DNA from: an uncultured Chryseobacterium sp.
GTDB taxonomy: Bacteria > Bacteroidota > Bacteroidia > Flavobacteriales > Weeksellaceae
Direction of reading: 5' to 3'
DNA length: 64,000 nucleotides
NCBI GenBank assembly: GCA_913778275.1
Contig: CAJYWN010000013.1
Span: 1 to 64,000, forward strand
The position numbers and the translations under genes are program-made. Shown here one piece after another: positions 17,866-24,574 of this stretch. Each line of letters begins with the position of its first letter. Position 1 is the first letter of the stretch. The notes beneath the pieces were generated by a model. That model saw only the letters and a list, made by a program, of their open reading frames with translations, made no database searches and was not told the DNA's origin.

Positions 17866-18912
17866 TTGGAGAAAGAATTCTCAAACTCAAAGAAAGGAAT
17901 TTTACTGGTAAATCTCGGTTCACCAAAATCTACGGATGTAAAGGATGTAAAAGAATATCTTGACGAGTTTCTGATGGACGAAAGAGTGATTGATTACAGA
18001 TGGATTTTCCGAGCTCTTCTGGTTCAGGGAATTATCCTGAAAACCCGTCCGCCAAAATCCGCCGAAGCCTATAAAACCGTCTGGACAGATGAAGGCTCAC
18101 CTTTAATCGTTATTACTGAGAAAATCCGGAAGAAATTGCAGAAACTGGTAGATGTACCTGTAGAAATAGGAATGCGTTATGCAGAACCCAGTATTGAAAC
18201 GGGAATCCGAGCACTTGTTGAAAAAGGCGTTTCTGAAATCGTTCTTTTTCCGCTCTATCCGCAATATGCGATGAGTACCACCGAAACAGTGATCGAAAAA
18301 GCTGAAGAAGTGAGAAAACAGAAATTTCCGGGAGTGAAAATCAATTACATCCAGCCGTTCTACAACCGTGAGATTTATATCAACTGTCTTGCGGAAAGCA
18401 TCAGGGAAAAGCTTCCCGAAAATTTCGATGCGCTGCAGTTCTCTTATCACGGAGTTCCGGAAAGACATATTTTTAAGACGGATCCTACCAAAACCTGCAA
18501 TCTGAACGATTGCTGTACCAGGGAGCATAACCCGAGTCATCAATTCTGCTATCGCCACCAGTGTTTTAAAACTACAGAAACCGTTATTGAAAAGCTGAAT
18601 CTGCCAAAAGAAAAAGTCATTGTTTCGTTTCAGTCGAGACTTGGAAAAGACAAATGGATCGAGCCTTATACGGATGAAACCTTTGAGACCATTCCTAAAA
18701 AGGGAATTAAAAACCTTGCGGTTGTTTGTCCGGCTTTTGTTTCCGACTGCCTGGAAACCCTGGAAGAAATTTCGGTTGAAGGTAAACACCAGTTCACCAA
18801 TGCCGGCGGCGAAAATTTCCATTATATCCCCTGCCTGAATGATGAAGACCGATGGATTGAAGTGGTTAAAACATTATGTGAGGAAAAACTCAATGAATTT
18901 TATTTAGTTTAA
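17866..18912 (+). CDS. hemH: Ferrochelatase
   Basis: 348 residues; inserts Fe2+ into protoporphyrin IX. Family segments are GILLVNLGSPKSTDVKDVKEYL, YHGVPERHI and PAFVSDCLETLEEI. The only plausible start is TTG at 17866, because no ATG/GTG precedes the conserved GILLVNLG. A Cys-rich insertion follows HIFKTDPTK (CNLNDCCTREHNPSHQFC and CFKT, six Cys in all), a possible metal or Fe-S site. It follows the Fe-S carrier nfu by 40 nt, a sensible pairing. Confidence 0.95.
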   Translation: MEKEFSNSKKGILLVNLGSPKSTDVKDVKEYLDEFLMDERVIDYRWIFRALLVQGIILKTRPPKSAEAYKTVWTDEGSPLIVITEKIRKKLQKLVDVPVEIGMRYAEPSIETGIRALVEKGVSEIVLFPLYPQYAMSTTETVIEKAEEVRKQKFPGVKINYIQPFYNREIYINCLAESIREKLPENFDALQFSYHGVPERHIFKTDPTKTCNLNDCCTREHNPSHQFCYRHQCFKTTETVIEKLNLPKEKVIVSFQSRLGKDKWIEPYTDETFETIPKKGIKNLAVVCPAFVSDCLETLEEISVEGKHQFTNAGGENFHYIPCLNDEDRWIEVVKTLCEEKLNEFYLV

Positions 18913-18918
18913 ATATCA

Positions 18919-18945
18919 GCCTTCGGTTTCGGAGGCTTTTTTTTT
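18919..18945 (+). terminator. Terminator after hemH
   Basis: GCCTTCG-gttt-CGGAGGC (one G-U pair) then nine T residues. Confidence 0.8.
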
Positions 18946-19057
18946 CGTAATTGTTCAGAAAATTAATATCCATCATCAACACCCCTTTAAATTTTGATTA
19001 AATAAGTAAATTATTGTATTTTTTTTAGAACACCCCCTATAAAAATTAATATAATTT

Positions 19058-19086
19058 TTGAAATTTAAATATTTTTCCTACCTTTA
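19058..19086 (+). promoter_or_regulatory. Promoter of the small two-gene operon
   Basis: TTG at 19058-19060 and TACCTTTA at 19079-19086, 18 nt apart, close to the Bacteroidota TTG-N19-TAnnTTTG promoter. The ATG is 38 nt downstream. Confidence 0.55.
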
Positions 19087-19123
19087 CCCCATCAAAACAA
19101 CGTCATTAACCTTTAAAATAAAA

Positions 19124-19354
19124 ATGATGAACGCAACTGCAGAAATTTTAAAAAGAAAGATTGAGAACTTCGGTCCTGATGCTTTAGAAGCTTTTGCAAA
19201 AATGATGGAAAGCTTCGAAAAAAGAAATACCCCTGTTATTTCAACATTCTGTATGGATGAAATTTTGTACAGGATCCAGTTTCACAATGAAAACCCTTCT
19301 ACAAAACTGGATTTTTATGAGAATATTTCGGAGCTGAAGAAGTATTGTGCCTAA
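19124..19354 (+). CDS. Small hypothetical protein, possible antitoxin
   Basis: 76 residues, mostly helical in composition (AEILKRKIENFGPDALEAFA). It is coupled by a TAATG overlap to the next gene, whose product looks ParE-like, so an antitoxin role is possible. The tail FYENISELKK could wrap a toxin partner. No DNA-binding motif is obvious. Start: ATG at 19124 or the adjacent ATG at 19127. Own promoter upstream. Confidence 0.55.
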   Translation: MMNATAEILKRKIENFGPDALEAFAKMMESFEKRNTPVISTFCMDEILYRIQFHNENPSTKLDFYENISELKKYCA

Positions 19355-19602
19355 TGAAAATACTCCTTTCTTCTATTGCAAAAAATGATATACGGCTTTT
19401 AATGAGAGTCTTTGGCGCAGAAAACAAACAGAAAGGAATTGATTTTCTTGAATGCCTTAAAACATCCATTAACGATATAGCCGAACAATCCGGGAAGCCG
19501 GCAGGAATCAACGTGTGCTCCATGGAAAATTTTCCGGTTAATATTCATTATGTTTTCGAGAGTGAAGAAACGCTTTTCGTAACCGCTATTTTTAAAAGCT
19601 AA
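19354..19602 (+). CDS. Small protein with ParE/RelE-like pattern, possible toxin
   Basis: 82 residues: MKILLSSIAKNDIRLLMRVF at the start and IHYVFESEETLFVTAIFKS at the end. The N-terminal A-xxD helix and the last strands (IHYVF, LFVTAIF) resemble the RelE/ParE fold. It overlaps the previous gene by one base (TAATG), the usual antitoxin-toxin layout. This is pattern recognition only and needs a profile or structure search. Confidence 0.5.
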   Translation: MKILLSSIAKNDIRLLMRVFGAENKQKGIDFLECLKTSINDIAEQSGKPAGINVCSMENFPVNIHYVFESEETLFVTAIFKS

Positions 19603-19631
19603 AACTGATTTCCAGACTATTATTATATTAG

Positions 19632-19661
19632 ACCTCGCTGATTTATCTGTGAGGTTTTTGT
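19632..19661 (+). terminator. Terminator after the small two-gene operon
   Basis: ACCTCGC and GTGAGGT arms (one G-U pair) followed by TTTTTGTTTTTT. Confidence 0.75.
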
Positions 19662-19687
19662 TTTTTAATTAGTTTTATCAAAATCTA

Positions 19688-19718
19688 AACCTTCAAGGTT
19701 TTTGAAACCCTGAAGGTT
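19688..19718. repeat. Dispersed hairpin repeat, copy 2
   Basis: The same 31-nt inverted repeat as at 9979 with one changed base (AAACCCTGAAGGTT instead of AAACCTTGAAGGTT). Lies between convergent genes. Confidence 0.8.
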
Positions 19719-19778
19719 GATTTACGTTTACTTTTAATATTTAAAGTTAAATTTAACAATAAGCTGTCTCTTCCTGTA

Positions 19779-20990
19779 TTATCTCACCGGAGTTCTGAAT
19801 TCACCATATCCCATCAAACCATCATAATTTCTTCCGAACGGAGCATAATATAGAAATGCCTGATAAAGGTTTTCAGTCTGCCAGAAATTGCCGTTGACTT
19901 CACCGAAATTAAGCGGACCACCAGGATTTTTTGTAGCGAGGATATAGTTGTAAAAGCCCTGTTTGAGATATATTCTGGCTATGTATTTTTTGTTTTCCGC
20001 ATCATACTGCATCTGGTTTTCTTTACCCGGCTTAAAATCATTGAAACCACCCAGTACATAAATTTCCTTATCTACAGGATCCGAGTCGAGTGAAAAGTAT
20101 ACCCAGGAATAATCCGCTTCTCTCTCTGCATCCCTCTCTCTACCCAGATCGTTTCGTCTGTAATACCACGCACCGTTAACATCAGGCTGGTACTGGTAGT
20201 TCAGCGGGAACGCCCAAACCGGGTGAAGATATGTATTATTGATGCCGTCTTTTACCTCTGTGGCACGCACCATATCGGCTGCCATGTTCATATTTTTATT
20301 ATCGAAATAATAAAACTCATTATTTCCGGGAAAAACAAGAGACATCTGCTGAAACAGCAGCTGATTTCCCAAAGTTGTGCTTGGTTTCAAGTTACGCACC
20401 GAAACATTCGGGTTATTGTTCTGCATGACATTCAGTGTCATAGAATTGACGTTGGAGGAAAGATCTCCGCCTTTCGAAACGGCTTTCACTTCTATTCGCT
20501 GGTTGGCTTCAGGATTTCTTGCATCCGCAAATCTGGAAACATTTATAGCCAGTGCCGCAGCATCTTCCACAAGATAAAATCTTCGTTTGAACAACGGCTG
20601 ATCTGCAGAGCTTTTGTAAACGATAATTTCGTAATTCCCTGAGATTTTCAGCTGCATTTTATCATTCGGGAATGTAAGTTTGTAATGCGTGTACGACTGA
20701 AGTGTGTTGAAAGAATACTGAAACTTATCCAGCAAAGCGTTTAGACTTCCTGTAGCGTATTCCGTAAAGAAAAGATTATCATCCTCCCAATTCCTGTTGT
20801 AATGCTTGATGGTATATCTGTAAATTTCACTGGCATTGGTAAGGTCGTCGAAGCTTAAAACCAACTGCTGGTTGAAATAAATAACCGGCGTTTCATCATT
20901 GGTCTGCGGATTAAACAGCTGAATGCTCTGGATATTCTGTCCAAAAACCAGTCCGCTCAGGGTAAGTAAAAATATTCGCAAAGTTTTCAT
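19779..20990 (-). CDS. Type IX secretion system plug protein (DUF5103)
   Basis: 403 residues with a signal peptide (MKTLRIFLLTLSGLVFGQ). The remainder matches DUF5103: an N-terminal NIQSIQLFNPQTNDETPVI region, a middle immunoglobulin-like part and a late VYFSLDSDPVDKEIYVLGGFND segment. In F. johnsoniae this family closes the SprA translocon from the periplasmic side. It fits the T9SS substrate encoded at 50911. I start at the ATG at 20990; an in-frame upstream start at 21035 would bury the signal peptide. Confidence 0.88.
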   Translation of the reverse strand: MKTLRIFLLTLSGLVFGQNIQSIQLFNPQTNDETPVIYFNQQLVLSFDDLTNASEIYRYTIKHYNRNWEDDNLFFTEYATGSLNALLDKFQYSFNTLQSYTHYKLTFPNDKMQLKISGNYEIIVYKSSADQPLFKRRFYLVEDAAALAINVSRFADARNPEANQRIEVKAVSKGGDLSSNVNSMTLNVMQNNNPNVSVRNLKPSTTLGNQLLFQQMSLVFPGNNEFYYFDNKNMNMAADMVRATEVKDGINNTYLHPVWAFPLNYQYQPDVNGAWYYRRNDLGRERDAEREADYSWVYFSLDSDPVDKEIYVLGGFNDFKPGKENQMQYDAENKKYIARIYLKQGFYNYILATKNPGGPLNFGEVNGNFWQTENLYQAFLYYAPFGRNYDGLMGYGEFRTPVR

Positions 20991-21099
20991 TATGACGAAG
21001 ATAAAGAAAAATGGGAGATTTTTCATCCGATCCACAGGTTTTAATGATATTTAATTGGGAAATATTTATATCAGATTATTTAAAACCAACTTTTGTGCC

Positions 21100-21107
21100 T
21101 ACCTTTG
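21100..21107 (+). promoter_or_regulatory. TAnnTTTG -7 box of the MBL hydrolase gene
   Basis: TACCTTTG, 22 nt before the ATG. Confidence 0.45.
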
Positions 21108-21129
21108 TTTTTTGTAAAATATACATCAT

Positions 21130-21768
21130 ATGCTTCATATACAAGGTTTCGTATTCAATTTTGCCAGTGAAAACACCTATATCGTTTATAATGAAAACAA
21201 GAATGCGTGGCTGATTGATCCGGGAAACAGCAGCGATAAAGAAACCACAGCTATAGGAAATTTCATCAGGGAAAAGGAACTGAACATTGAGAAAATTCTT
21301 TTAACGCACGCTCATATTGATCATATTTTAGGACTTCAATGGGCTTCCGATACTTTTAAAGTTCCTGTTTTCATGCATAAGGAAGACAAAGAAGTGCTGG
21401 ACATGTTCCAGATCAGCGGGATACGTTTCGGGATGAAGCTTGACCATATTAACGCCGACCTTCGTTATATTGATGAAAGTGACGAACTGGAGCTGGATGG
21501 TGAAAAGTTCAAAATTTATCATGTTCCGGGACATTCACCGGGCAGCGTGGTTTATCATAACGATGCACAAAACTTCATGATTTCCGGAGATGTTCTTTTT
21601 GAGGGAAGCATCGGCAGAACGGATTTATTTAAAGGAAATTACGAGCAGCTGATTGAAGGAATCAGAACGAAACTTTTCATTCTTGATCCTGAAACCAAGG
21701 TTTTTTCGGGCCACGGAAATCCTACGACTATTGGTTTTGAAAAGGCGTATAATCCGTTTTTCAGGTGA
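21130..21768 (+). CDS. MBL-fold metallo-hydrolase (glyoxalase II-like)
   Basis: 212 residues. The metallo-beta-lactamase signature THAHIDH (near 59-65) with later HVPGHSPGS, ISGDVLFEGSIGRTD and FSGHGNPT gives a two-metal hydrolase site. The length matches the short glyoxalase II-like group, which hydrolyses thioesters or related compounds. It is the last core gene before the left end of the predicted island. Confidence 0.92.
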   Translation: MLHIQGFVFNFASENTYIVYNENKNAWLIDPGNSSDKETTAIGNFIREKELNIEKILLTHAHIDHILGLQWASDTFKVPVFMHKEDKEVLDMFQISGIRFGMKLDHINADLRYIDESDELELDGEKFKIYHVPGHSPGSVVYHNDAQNFMISGDVLFEGSIGRTDLFKGNYEQLIEGIRTKLFILDPETKVFSGHGNPTTIGFEKAYNPFFR

Positions 21769-21938
21769 GATTGGGTTTGGCTTTTTGAAAATAAGAAGTT
21801 GCATTTATAGCAAAGCTGTTGGAGCTTAATTCATTCCAGACAGCTTTTTTACAGTCTTTTTCAGATTGATAAAATTATAGGCTACTATAATATTATTTGA
21901 AAATTAAACATCATGACTTACTAAGAATATTAAAATAA

Positions 21939-21966
21939 AACCGGAAAACCTTTAGGTTTTCCGGTT
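21939..21966 (-). terminator. Hairpin terminator, probably the displaced terminator of the tRNA gene
   Basis: AACCGGAAAACC-ttta-GGTTTTCCGGTT has perfect 12-bp arms. Read on the minus strand it is followed by TTATTTTAATA, so its polarity suits minus-strand transcription. It abuts the tRNA-like att sequence, as expected if the island inserted between the minus-strand tRNA and its terminator. Confidence 0.6.
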
Positions 21967-21985
21967 GTGGTCCACTTGGACTGGA
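21965..21985 (+). repeat. Candidate left attachment site (tRNA 3'-end copy)
   Basis: TTGTGGTCCACTTGGACTGGA matches TTGTGGTCCCACTTGGGCTC of the tRNA 3' end at 48673 in the same orientation, with one missing base and two or three mismatches. Divergence suggests an old or partly decayed att. Confidence 0.5.
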
Positions 21986-22376
21986 TTAAAAACCAACAAT
22001 CATTTGCATATCAACGATTTAAATGATATTAGATTTCAAAATTTGTATTATTATGTATTATTTTGAGCGTATCTTATTTTGGAATCTATTCTACTCTTAA
22101 AACTCTGTTTCCTTGTTGATTATCCAAAATTTATTCAGATTTAATGAATATATTTTCATTCTCTATATATTGATAAAGTTGGTAATTTTGAAAGAATCCT
22201 TTATCTATAATACTTTCGGATATTTTTATATGACAAAATCCTGACAATTTAATGGCAAAATAATCTTACTTTATGTATAAATCCACATTAATACTTACAA
22301 ATATAAGTAATAATTTTCCGCAGGTCTTTTAAAAGTGCTAAATTTGAAGCATAAATTTTTACGATAACACAAGCGT

Positions 22377-22520
22377 AAGCTATCAATGGGTTGGAGAAAA
22401 CTGCGAATCTTCTTTAACATCCCTAAATGATAGACTTACGCCCGTGTACCTATATGGGGCGCGGGCTAAGTCTTTCTGGGATGTTGGGTTCTTCGCAGTA
22501 CCTCTCCAACGGATTGGCTT
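22377..22520. ncRNA. Long imperfect hairpin element, candidate structured RNA
   Basis: Nested complementary blocks share one axis: AAGC/GCTT, CAAT/ATTG, GTTGGAGA (22390)/TCTCCAAC (22503), CTGCGAA (22401)/TTCGCAG (22492), AACATCCC (22416)/GGGATGTT (22478), AGACTTA (22432)/TAAGTCT (22467), and a GC-rich apex GCCCG/CGGGC. The apex is far more GC-rich than its surroundings. It has no ORF and no T run. It could be a small RNA, a miniature inverted-repeat element or an island-end structure; I do not recognise it. Confidence 0.55.
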
Positions 22521-22763
22521 TAGTTCCGCGCCTTTTGCATTGTGGTAACCCTCTACTTTTCGGAACTGGTAGAATAACTTTTTAATAATGAGGAAAAGTA
22601 TTTTACTCGGCTTTTTGGCTTCTACTTACGGAATACCGTAAGGAATCTTCTATAATAACTATTTACTTAGCATGCTAATTTCATCTTTTACAGATCAAAA
22701 ACAGCTTTAATCAAAAAGAAAATTCAATCAATTCAAAACAACTTATTAAATATAAACTACAAT

Positions 22764-23315
22764 ATGGTGACTCAAAATGAAAATCCTAAGCCTAAAAAAA
22801 AGAATGGATGCCTGAAAATAATTTTAATTTTTTTTGGAGTATGCTTCCTTTTAGGAATTATAGGAAAATTAACAAATACTGATAAACTGGAAACTGATTC
22901 CGAAAAAGCTAATAATAATCCTCTTATCGAAAAATTAGAAAAAGGGGGATATTCAGGTTTAAATCTAGAAGAGAAAAAAGAGGCCTTAAATTATTTCATC
23001 CGAGGAGAGTATCAGTTCAAAGACAAAAATTTTCTCTTGAATCAAAATATCAATAATGCTATTTCAAAATCTTTAAAATTTCCAGAAACACTACAAATAA
23101 AGGGATTTGATAATGAATACCATAAAGATTATGAAGTATATACTGATATACAAAGTGATGCGACCATAGTCAGCTATGAAAACGGAACCTTTGAAATAAT
23201 ACGAGAATTTAAGGCAGAGGGAAATGTAGTCGGTAGGGAAATTAGAAAAAGCGCAACATTCAAATGTAAATTGAATCGGTTTGCCGCTTCAATTGAGGAT
23301 TTAAAAATTGAATAA
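22764..23315 (+). CDS. Hypothetical membrane-anchored protein
   Basis: 183 residues. A basic start (NPKPKKKNG) precedes one TM helix (about 17-37: CLKIILIFFGVCFLLGIIG). The remainder is charged and should face the periplasm. No family recognised. It overlaps or nearly abuts the following lipoprotein gene (TAATG at 23313), so the two are probably co-transcribed island cargo. Confidence 0.6.
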   Translation: MVTQNENPKPKKKNGCLKIILIFFGVCFLLGIIGKLTNTDKLETDSEKANNNPLIEKLEKGGYSGLNLEEKKEALNYFIRGEYQFKDKNFLLNQNINNAISKSLKFPETLQIKGFDNEYHKDYEVYTDIQSDATIVSYENGTFEIIREFKAEGNVVGREIRKSATFKCKLNRFAASIEDLKIE

Positions 23316-23350
23316 TGCCAAATATACAATCTGAAAATCAGCAACTTACT

Positions 23351-23647
23351 ATGAAAAGAATATTATTTTTAGTTCCAATCTTGCTTTTTTCTTGTGGTGA
23401 CAGGGATAAGGATTGCAATTGTAACGAGGTAAGAACAGAAAGAACAGCTATTTATACAATAGGTTCTGCAACTGTCATAAGTCAATTGGTTTCGGCAACC
23501 GAATGGCAAATTGTAAGCCAAAAGCCTTTTACCGGTGATTGTGATTCAAATAATAAAATACTAAGCTCAGGAAGTTTTGGGGCTCATCCTATAAATTCAA
23601 CAGAATATATCAGGACGGAATACGAAAACAAAGTTTCCTGCAAATAA
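23351..23647 (+). CDS. Small predicted lipoprotein
   Basis: 98 residues starting MKRILFLVPILLFSCGDRDKDC, a lipoprotein signal with the lipobox LLFSC. The mature part has an early CNCNEV motif, a later TGDCDSNNK and a final VSCK. I prefer the ATG at 23351; an alternative ATG at 23315 overlaps the previous stop codon. Function not recognised. Confidence 0.6.
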   Translation: MKRILFLVPILLFSCGDRDKDCNCNEVRTERTAIYTIGSATVISQLVSATEWQIVSQKPFTGDCDSNNKILSSGSFGAHPINSTEYIRTEYENKVSCK

Positions 23648-23671
23648 ATTTGATCCATTTTCTTGTATAGC

Positions 23672-23700
23672 AAACTACCTCATTTGTTTGGGGTAGTTTT
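23672..23700 (+). terminator. Hairpin after the lipoprotein gene, convergent with the lanthipeptide operon
   Basis: AAACTACC and GGTAGTTTT arms with a 12-nt loop; lies between convergent genes. Confidence 0.65.
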
Positions 23701-23715
23701 CCTGTAAAAGGGCTT

Positions 23716-24566
23716 TTAAAACTTTGTTGACTCTTCATAAAAGTACATTTTATACTCCCTCAGCAAATAATCATAAATTACCATTTCAAACAAACGCTGG
23801 CTGGAAACAAAAAGTCTGTTAATATTCATATGGAAAATACTACTGAAAAAGCTTTGCAGAGATATTTCCAAAGATTTATTTTCATCATGGTAGATAATAT
23901 CTTGTAAGACTGGATTACTTTCTTCAATATTAAAAATAATAGTATTTCTCTCCTCTGAAAATTCATCGGATTGAAGAAACTCTAAATATTTTGGTTTAAA
24001 CTCTCGATATTTTTTATCGAGTTGAGAATTCAATTTTTTATCTGCATTGAATTCCAGTTTAAAAGCAGCATTGAAATCTTTAATCCACTTCAGTTTTTCC
24101 TGAATAGAAAGATTAAGTTTATTCAGCATTTCATCAATAGAGAGAAGACTCACCATAATTTTCTCTTCATCGTCATAATGTAAGCATTTTAGGGCAAATT
24201 CACTGTTTTTATAGAATAGAGTTTCAGCTTCTTCAATGGTATTTTCCCATACCGTTCAATTTCCCGGTTATAAGTGTCAATCAGAATACTCGAAATTTCT
24301 CCGCTCTTTATATATTCTTGTAAGGTTTCGTTAATTTTTTCAAGGATTTTACTATAATCATCAATATTATTCAAATTAAACCTTACCCTCAGGTGTGGTT
24401 TAGGGTCATTATAACGAATGAAAAACCATTTTGAAATGTAGTTGTGTTCCTGAAAATATTCCACAAGCAGCTGTATAGCTTCCTCCAAAATAAGATCAGC
24501 AGTTTTCACACCCGTATAGATTTTCAGGTACAACCATTCACTTCCAGGAACTAATTTTCTTTTCAT
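23716..24566 (-). pseudogene. Thiopeptide/lantibiotic-type LanB elimination domain, frameshifted
   Basis: The family is the LanB C-terminal (SpaB_C) domain, which eliminates glutamate to make dehydroalanine and dehydrobutyrine. The first frame (24566 to 24189) carries EWLYLKIYTG, KWFFIRYNDPKPHLRVRF and TYNREIERYG, then runs out of register. The family pattern resumes in another frame as NTIEEAETLFYKNSEF and continues to 23716. One added A in the A-run at 24242-24245 (minus strand) restores one 283-residue ORF. It follows the LanB glutamylation gene by 8 nt. It may be a real inactivation or an assembly error. Confidence 0.85.
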
Positions 24567-24574
24567 TGCAGCAG

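Larger units (their letters stand above)
21769..22763. other. Long gene-free stretch at the left island end
   Basis: 995 nt without a credible gene. It contains a perfect 12-bp-arm hairpin at 21939-21966, an imperfect tRNA 3'-end copy at 21965-21985 and a long structured element at 22377-22520. The remainder (21986-22376 and 22521-22763) is AT-rich. A CTTACGG/CCGTAAG inverted repeat near 22625-22642 is the only other structure I see. Confidence 0.7.

Noticed and set aside
18103..18822. A 239-codon minus-strand reading frame
   Set aside because: Antisense to hemH, whose family motifs are complete.
22539..22551. ATTGTGGTAACCC as a second left att candidate
   Set aside because: The match to the tRNA end stops after eight bases; the copy at 21965 is much longer.
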